Assembly (NCBI GenBank): GCA_015146655.1
Contig: VKHL01000068.1
Span: 62,001-126,000, forward strand
Source of the DNA: Ochromonas danica
Lineage: Eukaryota; Sar; Chrysophyceae; Chromulinales; Chromulinaceae
Direction: 5' to 3'
DNA: 64,000 bases
Made by a program: the position numbers and the translations under genes. Positions 25,380 through 34,686 of this stretch are shown here, piece by piece (the first letter of the stretch is position 1; each line of letters begins with the position of its first letter). The notes under the pieces are model-generated. The model was given only the letters and a program-made list of their open reading frames with translations. It searched no databases and was not told the DNA's origin.

Positions 25380-26149
25380 GGATGATGAGATGACTTTGTG
25401 AGTAAGCGGATAAAACACGCTTAGTCTAGCTCCTTCTTAAGCCTTGGAAAAGCATACAAGGCCAGCAGCAGGGCGGAGGGCGGAGGGGGGAAGATGAGAA
25501 GTGACTCAGTCAGTCTTCCCTGCCATTAGGCCTCGTCAGTGCTTGTCTCTGCTGTTATTCACTCAGTAGCATGGAGCATTCATTCTTCCCATGTCGAGGC
25601 CTTGGCGCAGGCGAAGGACCACGCCACACTCGCTGCTCCTCCCCCGCCACGCTTCAACTGCAACCCACCTTCGCTCAGATCCAGACCTAGACTGCCAGAT
25701 CTAATCAGACTGCCAGACCCTCAGACCTGGACTCAGGATGCCAGACCTACCCTAACCCAGATCTGGAGATTTGACCAGGAACACTACCTAGGTAGTGAAA
25801 AGCGAGCTAACAGCAGGCAAGTCCATGAAGGGAAGGGACATTAGAGTTAATTTAAGCTAAAGGAACTCATCATGACACAACAAACTATTATAACTATGAT
25901 GTTTCTCGCTCAATAAGGTCAGTAACAACAACAGATAGATCATGCATGTTTCAAAAGGCAATGCAATGCAATGCAAACGTCGCAGAGGGAAGAAGAAGAA
26001 GAAGAAGAAAACAAATATAGAGCAGCATCCACGACAACATAAGACTACGAAGACAAGAAGACGAATCGAGGACAATTATCGCAACCAAAAGGGTAACGGC
26101 ATAGTCTACACTAGACACAGTATGTACATCTAATGACAGGGGAATGAGC
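25380..26149. repeat. Intergenic region with imperfect CCAGACCT-type repeats
   Basis: Region between the two PAS paralogues, holding the 5' flank of copy 1 and the 3' flank of copy 2. From about 25678 to 25775 it carries irregular repeats of a CCAGACCT/CCAGATCT unit (at least seven copies with spacers of variable length). A plus-strand open frame of about 100 codons overlaps these repeats but looks low-complexity and is not called. Bases 25981-26010 are GAA-rich. No other gene seen. Confidence 0.45.
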
Positions 26150-26934
26150 TCACGAGTCGCTGTTGCTCGCCGCCGCTTGATTGGTTGACACGGAGCTCGT
26201 CTCATCTTCATTGTCGTAGTCTGAGGAGGTCTCTGTCAGCTGAGAGATAGAAGACGCACTCGTACTGCGACTGCTACCTCCCACATGCTTCAACGAAGAA
26301 ATCTCACTAATTACTGCTACAAAGTGAGTGAGAATAAAGTCACCATAAAAATCCCTCGAGATAACTGGATAAATAGTAATCGAAGCTGCAAAAGCTGATC
26401 CGGTTTTCTTGTAGCTGACTAATTCACCATGTGCAAAGCCACTACACCGAACCTTCTCTAACAACTACCCACACACACAATAACACACAATAACAAACAG
26501 AATGACAATTAGTTGCTTGCTTGAAAGGAAAAGGGGGTAAGAGGGTTTGTATGTATTTCTCACCTTGTCTACTTTGCGTTTGTCAGCGAGCGGGCCGTGC
26601 ACTCGACTGAGAGATTGTCCTTCAATCTCGTGCTGCTCGAAGCCCGTCAACTTGGTCCAGGCAGCATTAGCATAGAGAACATTCTGTGGGTAACTTGCAT
26701 GACAGACTATTCGAGCTAAAATAATGCAACAACGACATCCAGACAACCAGTCAGTCCAAGAAGTGGAACAGTTAGTCGAGGAACATGATGCAACTCACCT
26801 TCTTTGCATGGGAACTCCATTGCCTTGGCCAGAGAGAAGGAGATAGTATTGAGAGAGGAATAAGGCTCTTGACCACGAGGCATGGGGTCACAGACCACTT
26901 GTTCTGACAAGCTAATATGAGCTGATTTGGTCAT
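26150..26934 (-). CDS. PAS/LOV-like domain protein, copy 2
   Basis: Three exons, 26934-26799, 26715-26564 and 26464-26150, encode about 200 residues. The start is the first ATG in the open first exon. The PAS domain reads YPQNVLYANAAWTKLTGFE, then IEGQSLSRVHGPLAD, and after the second intron LVSYKKTGSAFAASITIYP and FYGDFILTHFVAVI. As in copy 1, the LOV-type cysteine position is not Cys. The tail is Ser/Thr/Asp-rich. Intron positions and phases (phase 1 in KE|ARI, phase 0 after the PAS helix) match copy 1 exactly. PAS domains bind ligands, cofactors or partner proteins; no output domain is fused, so it probably works as a small sensor or adaptor. Confidence 0.75.
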
Positions 26935-27408
26935 TTCAATGCCAATGCTTGTTATTTGATTCAAATCCTGTCAATAGACTTGAATGAAGATAGAAGTCAA
27001 ATAATGTATTATAGACACTAGAGAACTTGAAAATAGACTGTCTAATTAATTATGAGATTGTTCTCCAAGAACGTCAGTCGCTTAGAGTGACATACCTCAC
27101 ATACCTCATGGCTGGAGAGATGGAGAGAGGTACGTGTACCTAACACAAGAGCAGCCCTTCCGGCCCGCTGCTTCTGTCTTCGCTGCTGCAACATACGCAC
27201 GCAACAACCCAAGACCACGTCACTGTCTGCTAATCTCGATATTGATCAAATTCGACTTTGATACATTTTTGGATATTCGGAATTTTGATATCTCGAAGTT
27301 TCGGAGTTTCGTTAATCGTTGGTGGGTGGGTGGCGGGAAGTTAAGCTATGGGTGGTGCGGTGCTCTCTTTGTGGCTGCCACCACAAGAAAGGAAGGGAAA
27401 ATAATACG
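26935..27408. promoter_or_regulatory. Divergent upstream region of PAS copy 2 and RPL18
   Basis: About 474 bp between the divergent start codons. No coding sequence was supported. A tandem ACATACCTCAC / ACATACCTCAT pair lies at about 27091-27110. The RPL18 side turns GC/T-rich (GGTGGGTGGGTGGCGGG at about 27320). Function of either is not known. Confidence 0.35.
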
Positions 27409-28148
27409 ATGGGTATCGACTTGAAAGCCGGAGGTCGCAGAATTGGCCACAATGTGCGCCGTGCTGCTGTTTCTAACAACCCTTATGTGAAGCTCTTGGA
27501 TAAGCTCTACAGGTAAGAGTGGAATTCTCATAGAATGGGTGGGAGGATTGGATTGGCCCAACCATCAGCCAGGCCCGTCTGTCCAATTTCATTCTTGGCA
27601 CCTGTATGATTATTTCTATTACACAGTCACTTACTGTTTGTCTGTTCCTTGTAAATGTGTGGATTAGCTTTGTTGGCCGAAGAGCCGAGTCCAAGTTCGC
27701 CACCACCGTGGCCAACAGACTTCGCATGTCCAGAATTAACAAGGCTCCTCTTTCTCTCTCTCGCCTCGTCAGATACATGAAGGGTGAGCAGAAGGAAGGC
27801 AAGGTTGCCGTCATTGTGGGCACTGTCACTGACGATCCTCGTCTGTTGGAAGTGCCTGCCTTGAAGGTCGCTGCCACTCGCTTCACTGAGACTGCCCGTG
27901 CCCGCATCATCAAGGCCGGCGGTGAGGTCTTCACCCTCGATCAGTTGGCTCTTCGTGATCCTAAGGGCACCCAGACTGTGCTCCTCCGTGGTCCTAAGAA
28001 CGCTCGTGAGGCTGTCAAGCACTTCGGCCACCGCACTTCCCCCAACAACCCTCACACCCACGCTGGTGTCAAGCCCCGTGTCATCTCCAAGGGCCGCAAG
28101 TTCGAGCGTGCTCGTGGTCGCAGGAAGTCCAACGGCTTCAAGGTCTAA
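27409..28148 (+). CDS. RPL18: 60S ribosomal protein L18 (eL18)
   Basis: Two exons, 27409-27512 and 27668-28148, encode 194 residues, close to the usual length of eL18. The sequence follows the family from [20 protein letters not shown] through [54 protein letters not shown] to the C-terminal [17 protein letters not shown]. It is a structural protein of the large cytosolic ribosomal subunit. The intron (155 nt) is the longest mapped here and interrupts the codon for Ser 35 (AG|C). Codon use in exon 2 is visibly more C/G-ending than in neighbouring genes, as expected for a highly expressed gene. The 3' end is convergent with the giant WW protein gene, about 150 bp away. Confidence 0.97.
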
Positions 28149-28297
28149 AGACCTTGAGGGCCGCCCTTGTCTGCTGGTGCTGTGGCTGTGTGTCTCCTCC
28201 CTTTAACCTAACAGTCGCCCTGACCCTACACTACACGTCTTACTCCTACTTCTTGCACTCATACACAGATACAATGTTAGCTTAACAAATACAATGA

Positions 28298-31200
28298 TTA
28301 GATGAATCGCACTGGCTCAGGCAGATTGCCTAGTAAGGCCCTTAGCCCTCGTAACAGACTGTCTCTCTCGGCTAGTGATCCCAGCGACACGTCCAGACTC
28401 CGCTCTGCACTAACAATGGAGAGACAGCATGTCGGATCGACCAATCCAGCCTTGCGGAGAACATCCGTTTGCACGCCTTTACAGACTTCACGAATAGACG
28501 TGAGAGGGATAGAGGAGGCTGTAGTGGAGGCTGAAGTTGGCACAGAAGATTTGGAAAATCCTCGCAACAATCCACCCCAATCTCTCCCTGGCACATTACT
28601 CCATTGAATACTCTCAGTATCTTCATCATAGCGTAGAATCTTTCGTTTCGGGGCTCCAGCACGACCATATTTCACGACTTGAATCCCTGTTTCTCGCAAC
28701 TGAGTCACCACTTGATCTCCTTCAGCAAACACAGACTTGCGCTTTACTAAAGGCACTACTCGCTCTGTTGCACTCTTTGTGCTATTGTTGTTGCTATCAT
28801 CACCACGTGACTGACTCTGACCATGTGGTTTATTAGGAGTAATGAAAGTGGGACGATTCTGGAGTAGAGGATGTTCGCCATCAACATGAGGCTGCTGCTC
28901 TTCTTCCTCTTCTTGCTGTTGCCTCAACTTGGCATATCTCTCCTCAAGAAGCTTCTTTTGTTCTTCTCGATCAGCTTTCAAGTCAACTCTCTCTTTCCTT
29001 TCTGAGAATCTGATACTGTATGTTGAAGGGCGGATGGTCGCGTTGTTGGATATTGCAGGAGATTCAACAGGAAGCACCGAAGGAACAGAAACAACTGCTG
29101 GAGTGACAACAGAGGTCTCAGTCGTAGGCTGCTGAGAAGATGGTACGACGACTTGTTTTGGCACAAATTCTTGCCTGCCACCAGCACTCACTCTGTACTC
29201 AGCACTATTTGTAGGAAGATCTGCCAATGAAAGAGGAAGACGCTGAGAAGACTGCTTCTCTACTATGGATGGTACAGGAGGATCATAACAATCTTCTTCA
29301 TGCGGTACTGAATCAGGGAGGGAGGAAGAGGGTGGCTCGAAGTCCACTGTAGCCAGCAGGGCAGCAGTGAAAGCTGAGCTGTGACTTGGTCGGGCAGGTG
29401 GAGGACTAAATACACGCTGTTGTTTCAATCCTCCTTCTCCCTCCTCTCGCATATCATCCTGTCCTTGCTCATGTTGTTCTCCTTGTTCATGTTGCTCTTG
29501 TTCGTATGATAGTTGAGATTGTTCCATGCGCACATTATATTCTTCCCTTCCCATCTCATTTGAACGGAAGAATGCAGGAGAAGACAATTTCAAACGTGAA
29601 GACTCCGTATGTTCGAGATAACGTGAAGGAGAATTAGGCCTTGATCTAGAGGGAGAGCGTGAACTAGACCTTGACCTAGACCTTGACCTCGATCGAGACC
29701 CTGACCTAGAGCGAGACCTTGATCGCATTCTGTTTCTTGCACGAGAAGATCGAAGAGAGGAAGGAGAGGAAGGATTAAGATATTCCTCTTCTTCATAATA
29801 TTCATCATAATCTTGTTCATCATCATTCACTTGAAGATGATCAGGAATCCTTGGAATACGAGGACCTGTGGGAGGATAGATATGAGCTCTGGTGAGCAGG
29901 AAGGGTTCGGAGTGTTTGGCTGCGAGTTCATTTGGCGGATAGTCACGCAGTTCGATAGGCTTGCTCTCCTCTGCATGATATCTGTGCGTTACTGCTTCAG
30001 TGGCGTCAAGAAGATGGTTAGAAGTCTCGAAAGGTCGAGGCATAGCAGGAGACCTGGCTCTGGGGCTTTGATCATTATTGCTGCCAATCTTTAGCACATG
30101 GGCATGGAAGCGTGCGATACTTTCACTTGCTTGTGTAGGACTGATTGCCTCTTTACCAGTAGATGCAGGCGGTGAAGATGCTGGTGGTGGGGGAGAGAGT
30201 GTAAATGATGCAGAAGGGTCATCATCGGTGCGAATGCGATAGCGAAGATGTTCAGGGAAGGGTCGAGGAGCAGGAGAGCGTGGACTAGTGCCTGTTGCTG
30301 CTCCACTATTTCCTACACTTGCTGTAGTGCCGCCACTACGACGCAGACTACTATTCGCTCCTTTTCGTTCTCCAGCAGAGACCATAGAAGTGGGTGACGT
30401 CATTGACACGGAGACCTGACGATGATCCACTGGGGCAGCATCTGCTCGTCGAAGTAGAACGAGGTGATCTTGTCCATGGAAATACCATCCCTTTTGCTTT
30501 CTTCTCTCATATCTCCTTCGGAAAGCATCTGTTGGAATGACTTCATGGTTACGAAGGGATTCTCGAAAGCTCTCCTCATAGCTATGCAAGGGGATAATAC
30601 TTCGTCCCTTTTGTGTATTGAGTACAGATTGAGTAGGGTGCAGATAGGAGGTCTCTGCTGTTACCACAGGTTGGGTACATCTGCGAGAGGAAAGGCGTTG
30701 TTTGGCAGGGAGACGGGTAACAGGAGGCTGTTTTCGTGCTGACAGACGAGCAGGTAAGACACGACTGCGAGCCATTGAACTACCCACTCCCACACTTTGT
30801 GCACTAGACCCAAATCGCAAACTAGCTATAGCATCATTTTGTAGTTGTAAAAGACTTCTCTCTTCTAGTCGATCCATGGCTTCTTGAGGATAGTACACAG
30901 GAGCAGATGAAGAAGAGATAGTTTGTGAGAATAATGGGAAAGGCAAGACTGCAGGGCGATGGACAAGACCATGACGGGATGTCCTAGACTTTCTCCATGA
31001 AGCAACAGTGTGTTTTTCCAAGGAAACAAAAGAGGAAGAAGAGGAAGAGGTAGTAGCACGAGGTTTGTATTGTTCCTCAGCAAGATGATGAACTGTGGCC
31101 ACTTCCCCTGCTTCCATTCTTTGTAAGAGATCAATCAAGGAGCTTTCATAACGTAATGATAGACGTAAACCACGGAGTAACTGGGCTTGACGACGAGCTA

Positions 31201-33826
31201 GACTCTCTTCATCTTCTCCTGCACGTGATGTCTCTAGAAGACCATCACTTTCATGACCAGAAGGATATAGAAAGACTAAAGCTAGCATCTCTTCCTTTTC
31301 ATTTTCATCTTCTCCTTGAATTGATAGAAATGTGCTAAGTGCTTGATAGAATGCACTTTGTGGGTCAACCTCTGCTTTATCAAGTGCTAAACCAACTTCC
31401 AAACACACTGTGATAAGATCCCTCCTGGACACTAACGTAGTATTTAACATCTCTGCTGGTTTAAAGATCTCTCTTGATAGATGAAAACCTTCTAAAGAAT
31501 GAAATCCACCACCACCACCATTATTATTATTATGATCACCATATTCTTCTCTCTGTTCCAACACGTCCAGATCTTGTCCCTCTCCTATCGTCGACCCGGT
31601 TGACATTTGCATCAACCAATCCAAACCTTCATAAATCCTTTTACTACTTCTTCGAACCAGTTGTCGAATATTACGCTGAGTGAGAGAGGAGGTGTTATAA
31701 TGAGCTAGCCGTTGTCCAATGAAGATACTGGGGGTAATTGAATCTTGCTGTGCAGGAGTCAAATGAGCTGCACAAGAAAACAATCGCCATAGCAACCAGA
31801 TGAACGTTGACAAAATATCAAGACTATGCCAACAATTCTGATCTTCTTCTGCATCCTCAGATTGGGTTGGTGAGATTTCAAGAGCTTGTACCCACCAACT
31901 GATATCAAAATGCTTGTTAACGAGATGACGCACACGACTAGGTTCAATCACTTCTTCATTCTCTAATGAATCAGGATCCCCTCCAACTACTTTGATAAGA
32001 TTAGGTAACAAGAGGAGATGAAAAATCATATAATGCACAGCCTCTCGTCCACCAATTTCTTGTACTGCTCGACAAAGTGTTACGGCTGTAGAAGGAAATG
32101 CAGCAAAAGCTTTAGTAGAGAAGGAAACATCAATAAAACGATGTGCAGCAGCTAATAGATTGACAGCAACCTCTCCCATTTCTTCTTGTTTTTCTCTTAG
32201 AGATGTTGGCTGTAATAACGCAGAGAGTGCAGGGAGAACAGGTTGCCATACTGCTCGAAAGAATGCAGTGACATCCCTACGAAGAGCATAACAGCGAAGT
32301 AAACATGTCAAGACAGACTCTCTGCCTACAGCAGAAAGGGGCTGTGCTAAAGGATCCCAAGCTAATGCCATCTCCGGGTCTGTTAGAAAAAGAGCTCTAG
32401 CGATAATATCTCGCCTTATCTGATCTCCGCCAGGTAAAATATCCTCCAGTTGACTAAGATGACTCAGTTGGTGATTTAATGCTTCCAAGAGTAATGCTGT
32501 GGTAAGTGATGCATCTGCAGAAAAGGGGTGCAATAATCGATGAAGTACTACGAAGGCGAGATGCAGTCTAACCGTATGCAAAGCCTCTGCATTGTTACCA
32601 TCAGCAGCATTGGCAGTACCAGCTGGGGATGTGCTAGTTAAAGCCTGGACAATTAACTGTGGTTGTTGTCTAACTTGTGTCACAATATCACTTGCAAGAC
32701 TGATTAACACGTCACTTTCTTCAGAGCTATCAGTGCTGGCGAGACTAATACGTTGCTGCCCGTCAGCAAAAGGCAATTGACCAATCAAGGAGAATTGATA
32801 ACCAGCATCTGCAGCCAATGTGGATCGCAGACGTAGCAGGAGGCGATGAACTTTCCCCATCACATTTTCAACATCCTGACGAAGAACATTCAAACTTGAC
32901 AAGGAAATGGGGAGATGAGCGACATCTCCTGTACGGTATGGTGCCAGCTCATTCGCTGGTTCGACAATAGCCAGCAGTGCTGCTTTCCATCTCTCCCAAA
33001 TATCCACAGTCTCTGTTTCCTTTTCGTCTTCAGGTGGAGCAGGTAGGGCATTGCCATCCAATACTTCATACGGTGCCGAGGAAGTGTTTGGAACTTCAGC
33101 TTCATCCTCTTCTTGATGATAGCCAGCATCATACTCTTCTTCTCCATCACTATCGAGGTTTTGTACTAGCAAAGCAGGAGGTGCAGGGGGAGGAGGAGAT
33201 AAGCGACCCAAGGTATTGACAGATGATGCCTGATGATACCGCTGAGACAGGGTCTGTTCCTTGGGGGTACTAGCTACTACACTGCTTTGCTCCTGATGAT
33301 ACACGGGGTGCAGTGGTCGTGCTTGTTGTTGTTTTTGTTGCTGTGTTTGTTGTTTTTGGGTGTTGCGCTGGTCGCTTGGCGCCTTTTGCTCCTCTGACAT
33401 CTCCTGCAGAGAACTCACTGCCTTCTCGACAGCAGCTTGCTCGTTTGGATAGTATAATATCGAGGAGATATAGTCCAGATCTAACCCTAGTCCAAGCAAG
33501 AGTTCAACGAGACAATCGCGAAGTGCTGGATGATCCCACAGAGAGAGGTTGAGATCAGCATTATAATAGTAATACTCCATCCCTCCTGAGGGAGACTTAA
33601 TCTCTTTGATTGACCATCCAAAGGGAAGTAATCGTTTCTTGGCAATGGAGAGTGCTTGTAGTAGTAATGGATGCTCACGCATCTCTTGACTTGTCTTGAT
33701 ATTGCGGTAGATCTTTAGAGGACCACCATTTCCATCAGAAGAGATCTTAAAAGCTCGTATCCAATTTTCTGGTAATGGAAGACGAGCTTCTTCTTCAGGG
33801 GAGATATCTTGAAATCGACTAGTCAT
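28298..33826 (-). CDS. Giant WW-domain, RS-repeat protein of unknown function
   Basis: A single uninterrupted frame of about 1,842 residues; the start is the first ATG at 33826, since the few upstream codons lack one. Near the N-terminus are two WW-type modules: a degenerate one (LPENWIRAFKISSDG ... IYRNIKTSQEMREHP) and a canonical one (LPFGWSIKEIKS ... EYYYYNADLNLSLWDHP). WW domains bind Pro-rich peptides. The following several hundred residues look helical and repeat-like, then long Ser/Pro/Gln-rich low-complexity stretches, an Arg-Ser dipeptide repeat (coded near 29640-29730) typical of splicing-associated proteins, and a C-terminal part with coiled-coil Glu/Gln runs. The WW-first layout recalls CEP164, but nothing else confirms that. 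I do not recognise the protein. Being intronless over 5.5 kb is unusual beside its neighbours. Confidence 0.75.
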   Translation of the reverse strand: MTSRFQDISPEEEARLPLPENWIRAFKISSDGNGGPLKIYRNIKTSQEMREHPLLLQALSIAKKRLLPFGWSIKEIKSPSGGMEYYYYNADLNLSLWDHPALRDCLVELLLGLGLDLDYISSILYYPNEQAAVEKAVSSLQEMSEEQKAPSDQRNTQKQQTQQQKQQQARPLHPVYHQEQSSVVASTPKEQTLSQRYHQASSVNTLGRLSPPPPAPPALLVQNLDSDGEEEYDAGYHQEEDEAEVPNTSSAPYEVLDGNALPAPPEDEKETETVDIWERWKAALLAIVEPANELAPYRTGDVAHLPISLSSLNVLRQDVENVMGKVHRLLLRLRSTLAADAGYQFSLIGQLPFADGQQRISLASTDSSEESDVLISLASDIVTQVRQQPQLIVQALTSTSPAGTANAADGNNAEALHTVRLHLAFVVLHRLLHPFSADASLTTALLLEALNHQLSHLSQLEDILPGGDQIRRDIIARALFLTDPEMALAWDPLAQPLSAVGRESVLTCLLRCYALRRDVTAFFRAVWQPVLPALSALLQPTSLREKQEEMGEVAVNLLAAAHRFIDVSFSTKAFAAFPSTAVTLCRAVQEIGGREAVHYMIFHLLLLPNLIKVVGGDPDSLENEEVIEPSRVRHLVNKHFDISWWVQALEISPTQSEDAEEDQNCWHSLDILSTFIWLLWRLFSCAAHLTPAQQDSITPSIFIGQRLAHYNTSSLTQRNIRQLVRRSSKRIYEGLDWLMQMSTGSTIGEGQDLDVLEQREEYGDHNNNNGGGGGFHSLEGFHLSREIFKPAEMLNTTLVSRRDLITVCLEVGLALDKAEVDPQSAFYQALSTFLSIQGEDENEKEEMLALVFLYPSGHESDGLLETSRAGEDEESLARRQAQLLRGLRLSLRYESSLIDLLQRMEAGEVATVHHLAEEQYKPRATTSSSSSSFVSLEKHTVASWRKSRTSRHGLVHRPAVLPFPLFSQTISSSSAPVYYPQEAMDRLEERSLLQLQNDAIASLRFGSSAQSVGVGSSMARSRVLPARLSARKQPPVTRLPAKQRLSSRRCTQPVVTAETSYLHPTQSVLNTQKGRSIIPLHSYEESFRESLRNHEVIPTDAFRRRYERRKQKGWYFHGQDHLVLLRRADAAPVDHRQVSVSMTSPTSMVSAGERKGANSSLRRSGGTTASVGNSGAATGTSPRSPAPRPFPEHLRYRIRTDDDPSASFTLSPPPPASSPPASTGKEAISPTQASESIARFHAHVLKIGSNNDQSPRARSPAMPRPFETSNHLLDATEAVTHRYHAEESKPIELRDYPPNELAAKHSEPFLLTRAHIYPPTGPRIPRIPDHLQVNDDEQDYDEYYEEEEYLNPSSPSSLRSSRARNRMRSRSRSRSGSRSRSRSRSRSSSRSPSRSRPNSPSRYLEHTESSRLKLSSPAFFRSNEMGREEYNVRMEQSQLSYEQEQHEQGEQHEQGQDDMREEGEGGLKQQRVFSPPPARPSHSSAFTAALLATVDFEPPSSSLPDSVPHEEDCYDPPVPSIVEKQSSQRLPLSLADLPTNSAEYRVSAGGRQEFVPKQVVVPSSQQPTTETSVVTPAVVSVPSVLPVESPAISNNATIRPSTYSIRFSERKERVDLKADREEQKKLLEERYAKLRQQQEEEEEQQPHVDGEHPLLQNRPTFITPNKPHGQSQSRGDDSNNNSTKSATERVVPLVKRKSVFAEGDQVVTQLRETGIQVVKYGRAGAPKRKILRYDEDTESIQWSNVPGRDWGGLLRGFSKSSVPTSASTTASSIPLTSIREVCKGVQTDVLRKAGLVDPTCCLSIVSAERSLDVSLGSLAERDSLLRGLRALLGNLPEPVRFI

Positions 33827-34003
33827 GTTGTCTTCTTCATCCAAGTCTCAATTTCTCCATCAATACCCATCCTCACCTATCCATCTTCTCAACGGAAAAA
33901 ACTAGTTTCTCTGATGAATAAACTAGTTTCTCTAGCGCAAAGTAATAACATCAAGCCACCGCACTCCCTCCCCTTGGACTTTCCAGACTCAATAAGAAAG
34001 AAA
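33827..34003. promoter_or_regulatory. Short divergent promoter region
   Basis: Only 177 bp lie between the start codons of the WW-repeat protein and SDHAF2, so the two promoters must overlap. A direct repeat AACTAGTTTCTCT occurs twice at about 33899-33911 and 33920-33932; whether it binds a factor is not known. Confidence 0.4.
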
Positions 34004-34501
34004 ATGAAGGCCTTTAAGATTGCTACTCGTGTTCTGACCTCCAAGCCTAGGATTATTCGACCCTTCTCTACAAGCAATGAGCCCCCATTGCCTGGATTGT
34101 CCAGCAGTCAGGCAGAGAAGGTCTACAATCGGAACAATCAGATGCGATCAGAATATGAGGCTATTAAACCAAACATGAATGAGAAGGAATTTGATGAAGT
34201 TAGAAGAAAGAGACTTATCTATCGTTCAAAGCAAAGAGGATGGCTGGAAGTTGATATTCTCCTTGGCTCCTGGGCTGCCAGACATGTTCCGCAGCTGACC
34301 AAAGAACAGATGGACGACTATGAGGCCATCCTCAGAGAGGAAACCATTGACATCTTCAACTTTGTCTCTGGAAAAGATGCTTTACCAGAGCGCTTGCAAG
34401 GGTCTCAGATCATGAAGCAGTTGCAGGAGTATGCCATGAAGAGCGAAGTGACTGATCCTGAACGATATGAGCAGATCAAAACCACCACCAACCTCATCTA
34501 A
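34004..34501 (+). CDS. SDHAF2: Succinate dehydrogenase assembly factor 2
   Basis: Single exon of 165 residues starting at the ATG at 34004, which opens a basic, Ser/Thr-rich mitochondrial presequence (MKAFKIATRVLTSKPRIIRP). The frame is open further upstream but that part is low quality and overlaps the promoter of the divergent gene. The SdhE/SDH5 core is clear: RRKRLIYRSKQRGWLEVDIL, LGSWAARHVPQLT, and the EETIDIFNFVSGK end. The protein helps attach FAD covalently to the SDHA flavoprotein of complex II in the mitochondrial matrix; the RGxxExD-type motif that contacts the flavoprotein is present as RGWLEVD. Confidence 0.93.
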   Translation: MKAFKIATRVLTSKPRIIRPFSTSNEPPLPGLSSSQAEKVYNRNNQMRSEYEAIKPNMNEKEFDEVRRKRLIYRSKQRGWLEVDILLGSWAARHVPQLTKEQMDDYEAILREETIDIFNFVSGKDALPERLQGSQIMKQLQEYAMKSEVTDPERYEQIKTTTNLI

Positions 34502-34686
34502 TCCACCATACCTCCTCTCCTCTGTAATATAATCATAGAGACATTTCTCCTCTCTCTCTCTCACTGCTCTACCACTCACTCACTGTCTGTCTCTCTCAAC
34601 CTCCCACCGCAACATCCAGTAAATTTACACTATATTCAGAAAAAAGATTCGCTCACTATTTCAAACTACAGTAGAGAGTTTCTTTC

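Noticed and set aside
25539-25844. Plus-strand open frame of 101 codons between the PAS genes
   Set aside because: It consists mainly of the CCAGACCT repeats and Pro/Thr low-complexity sequence; no domain and no support for translation.
29590-29826. Frame with Gly-Leu-Gln repeats opposite or shifted to the RS tract
   Set aside because: Another reading frame of the RS-coding repeat in the WW-domain protein.
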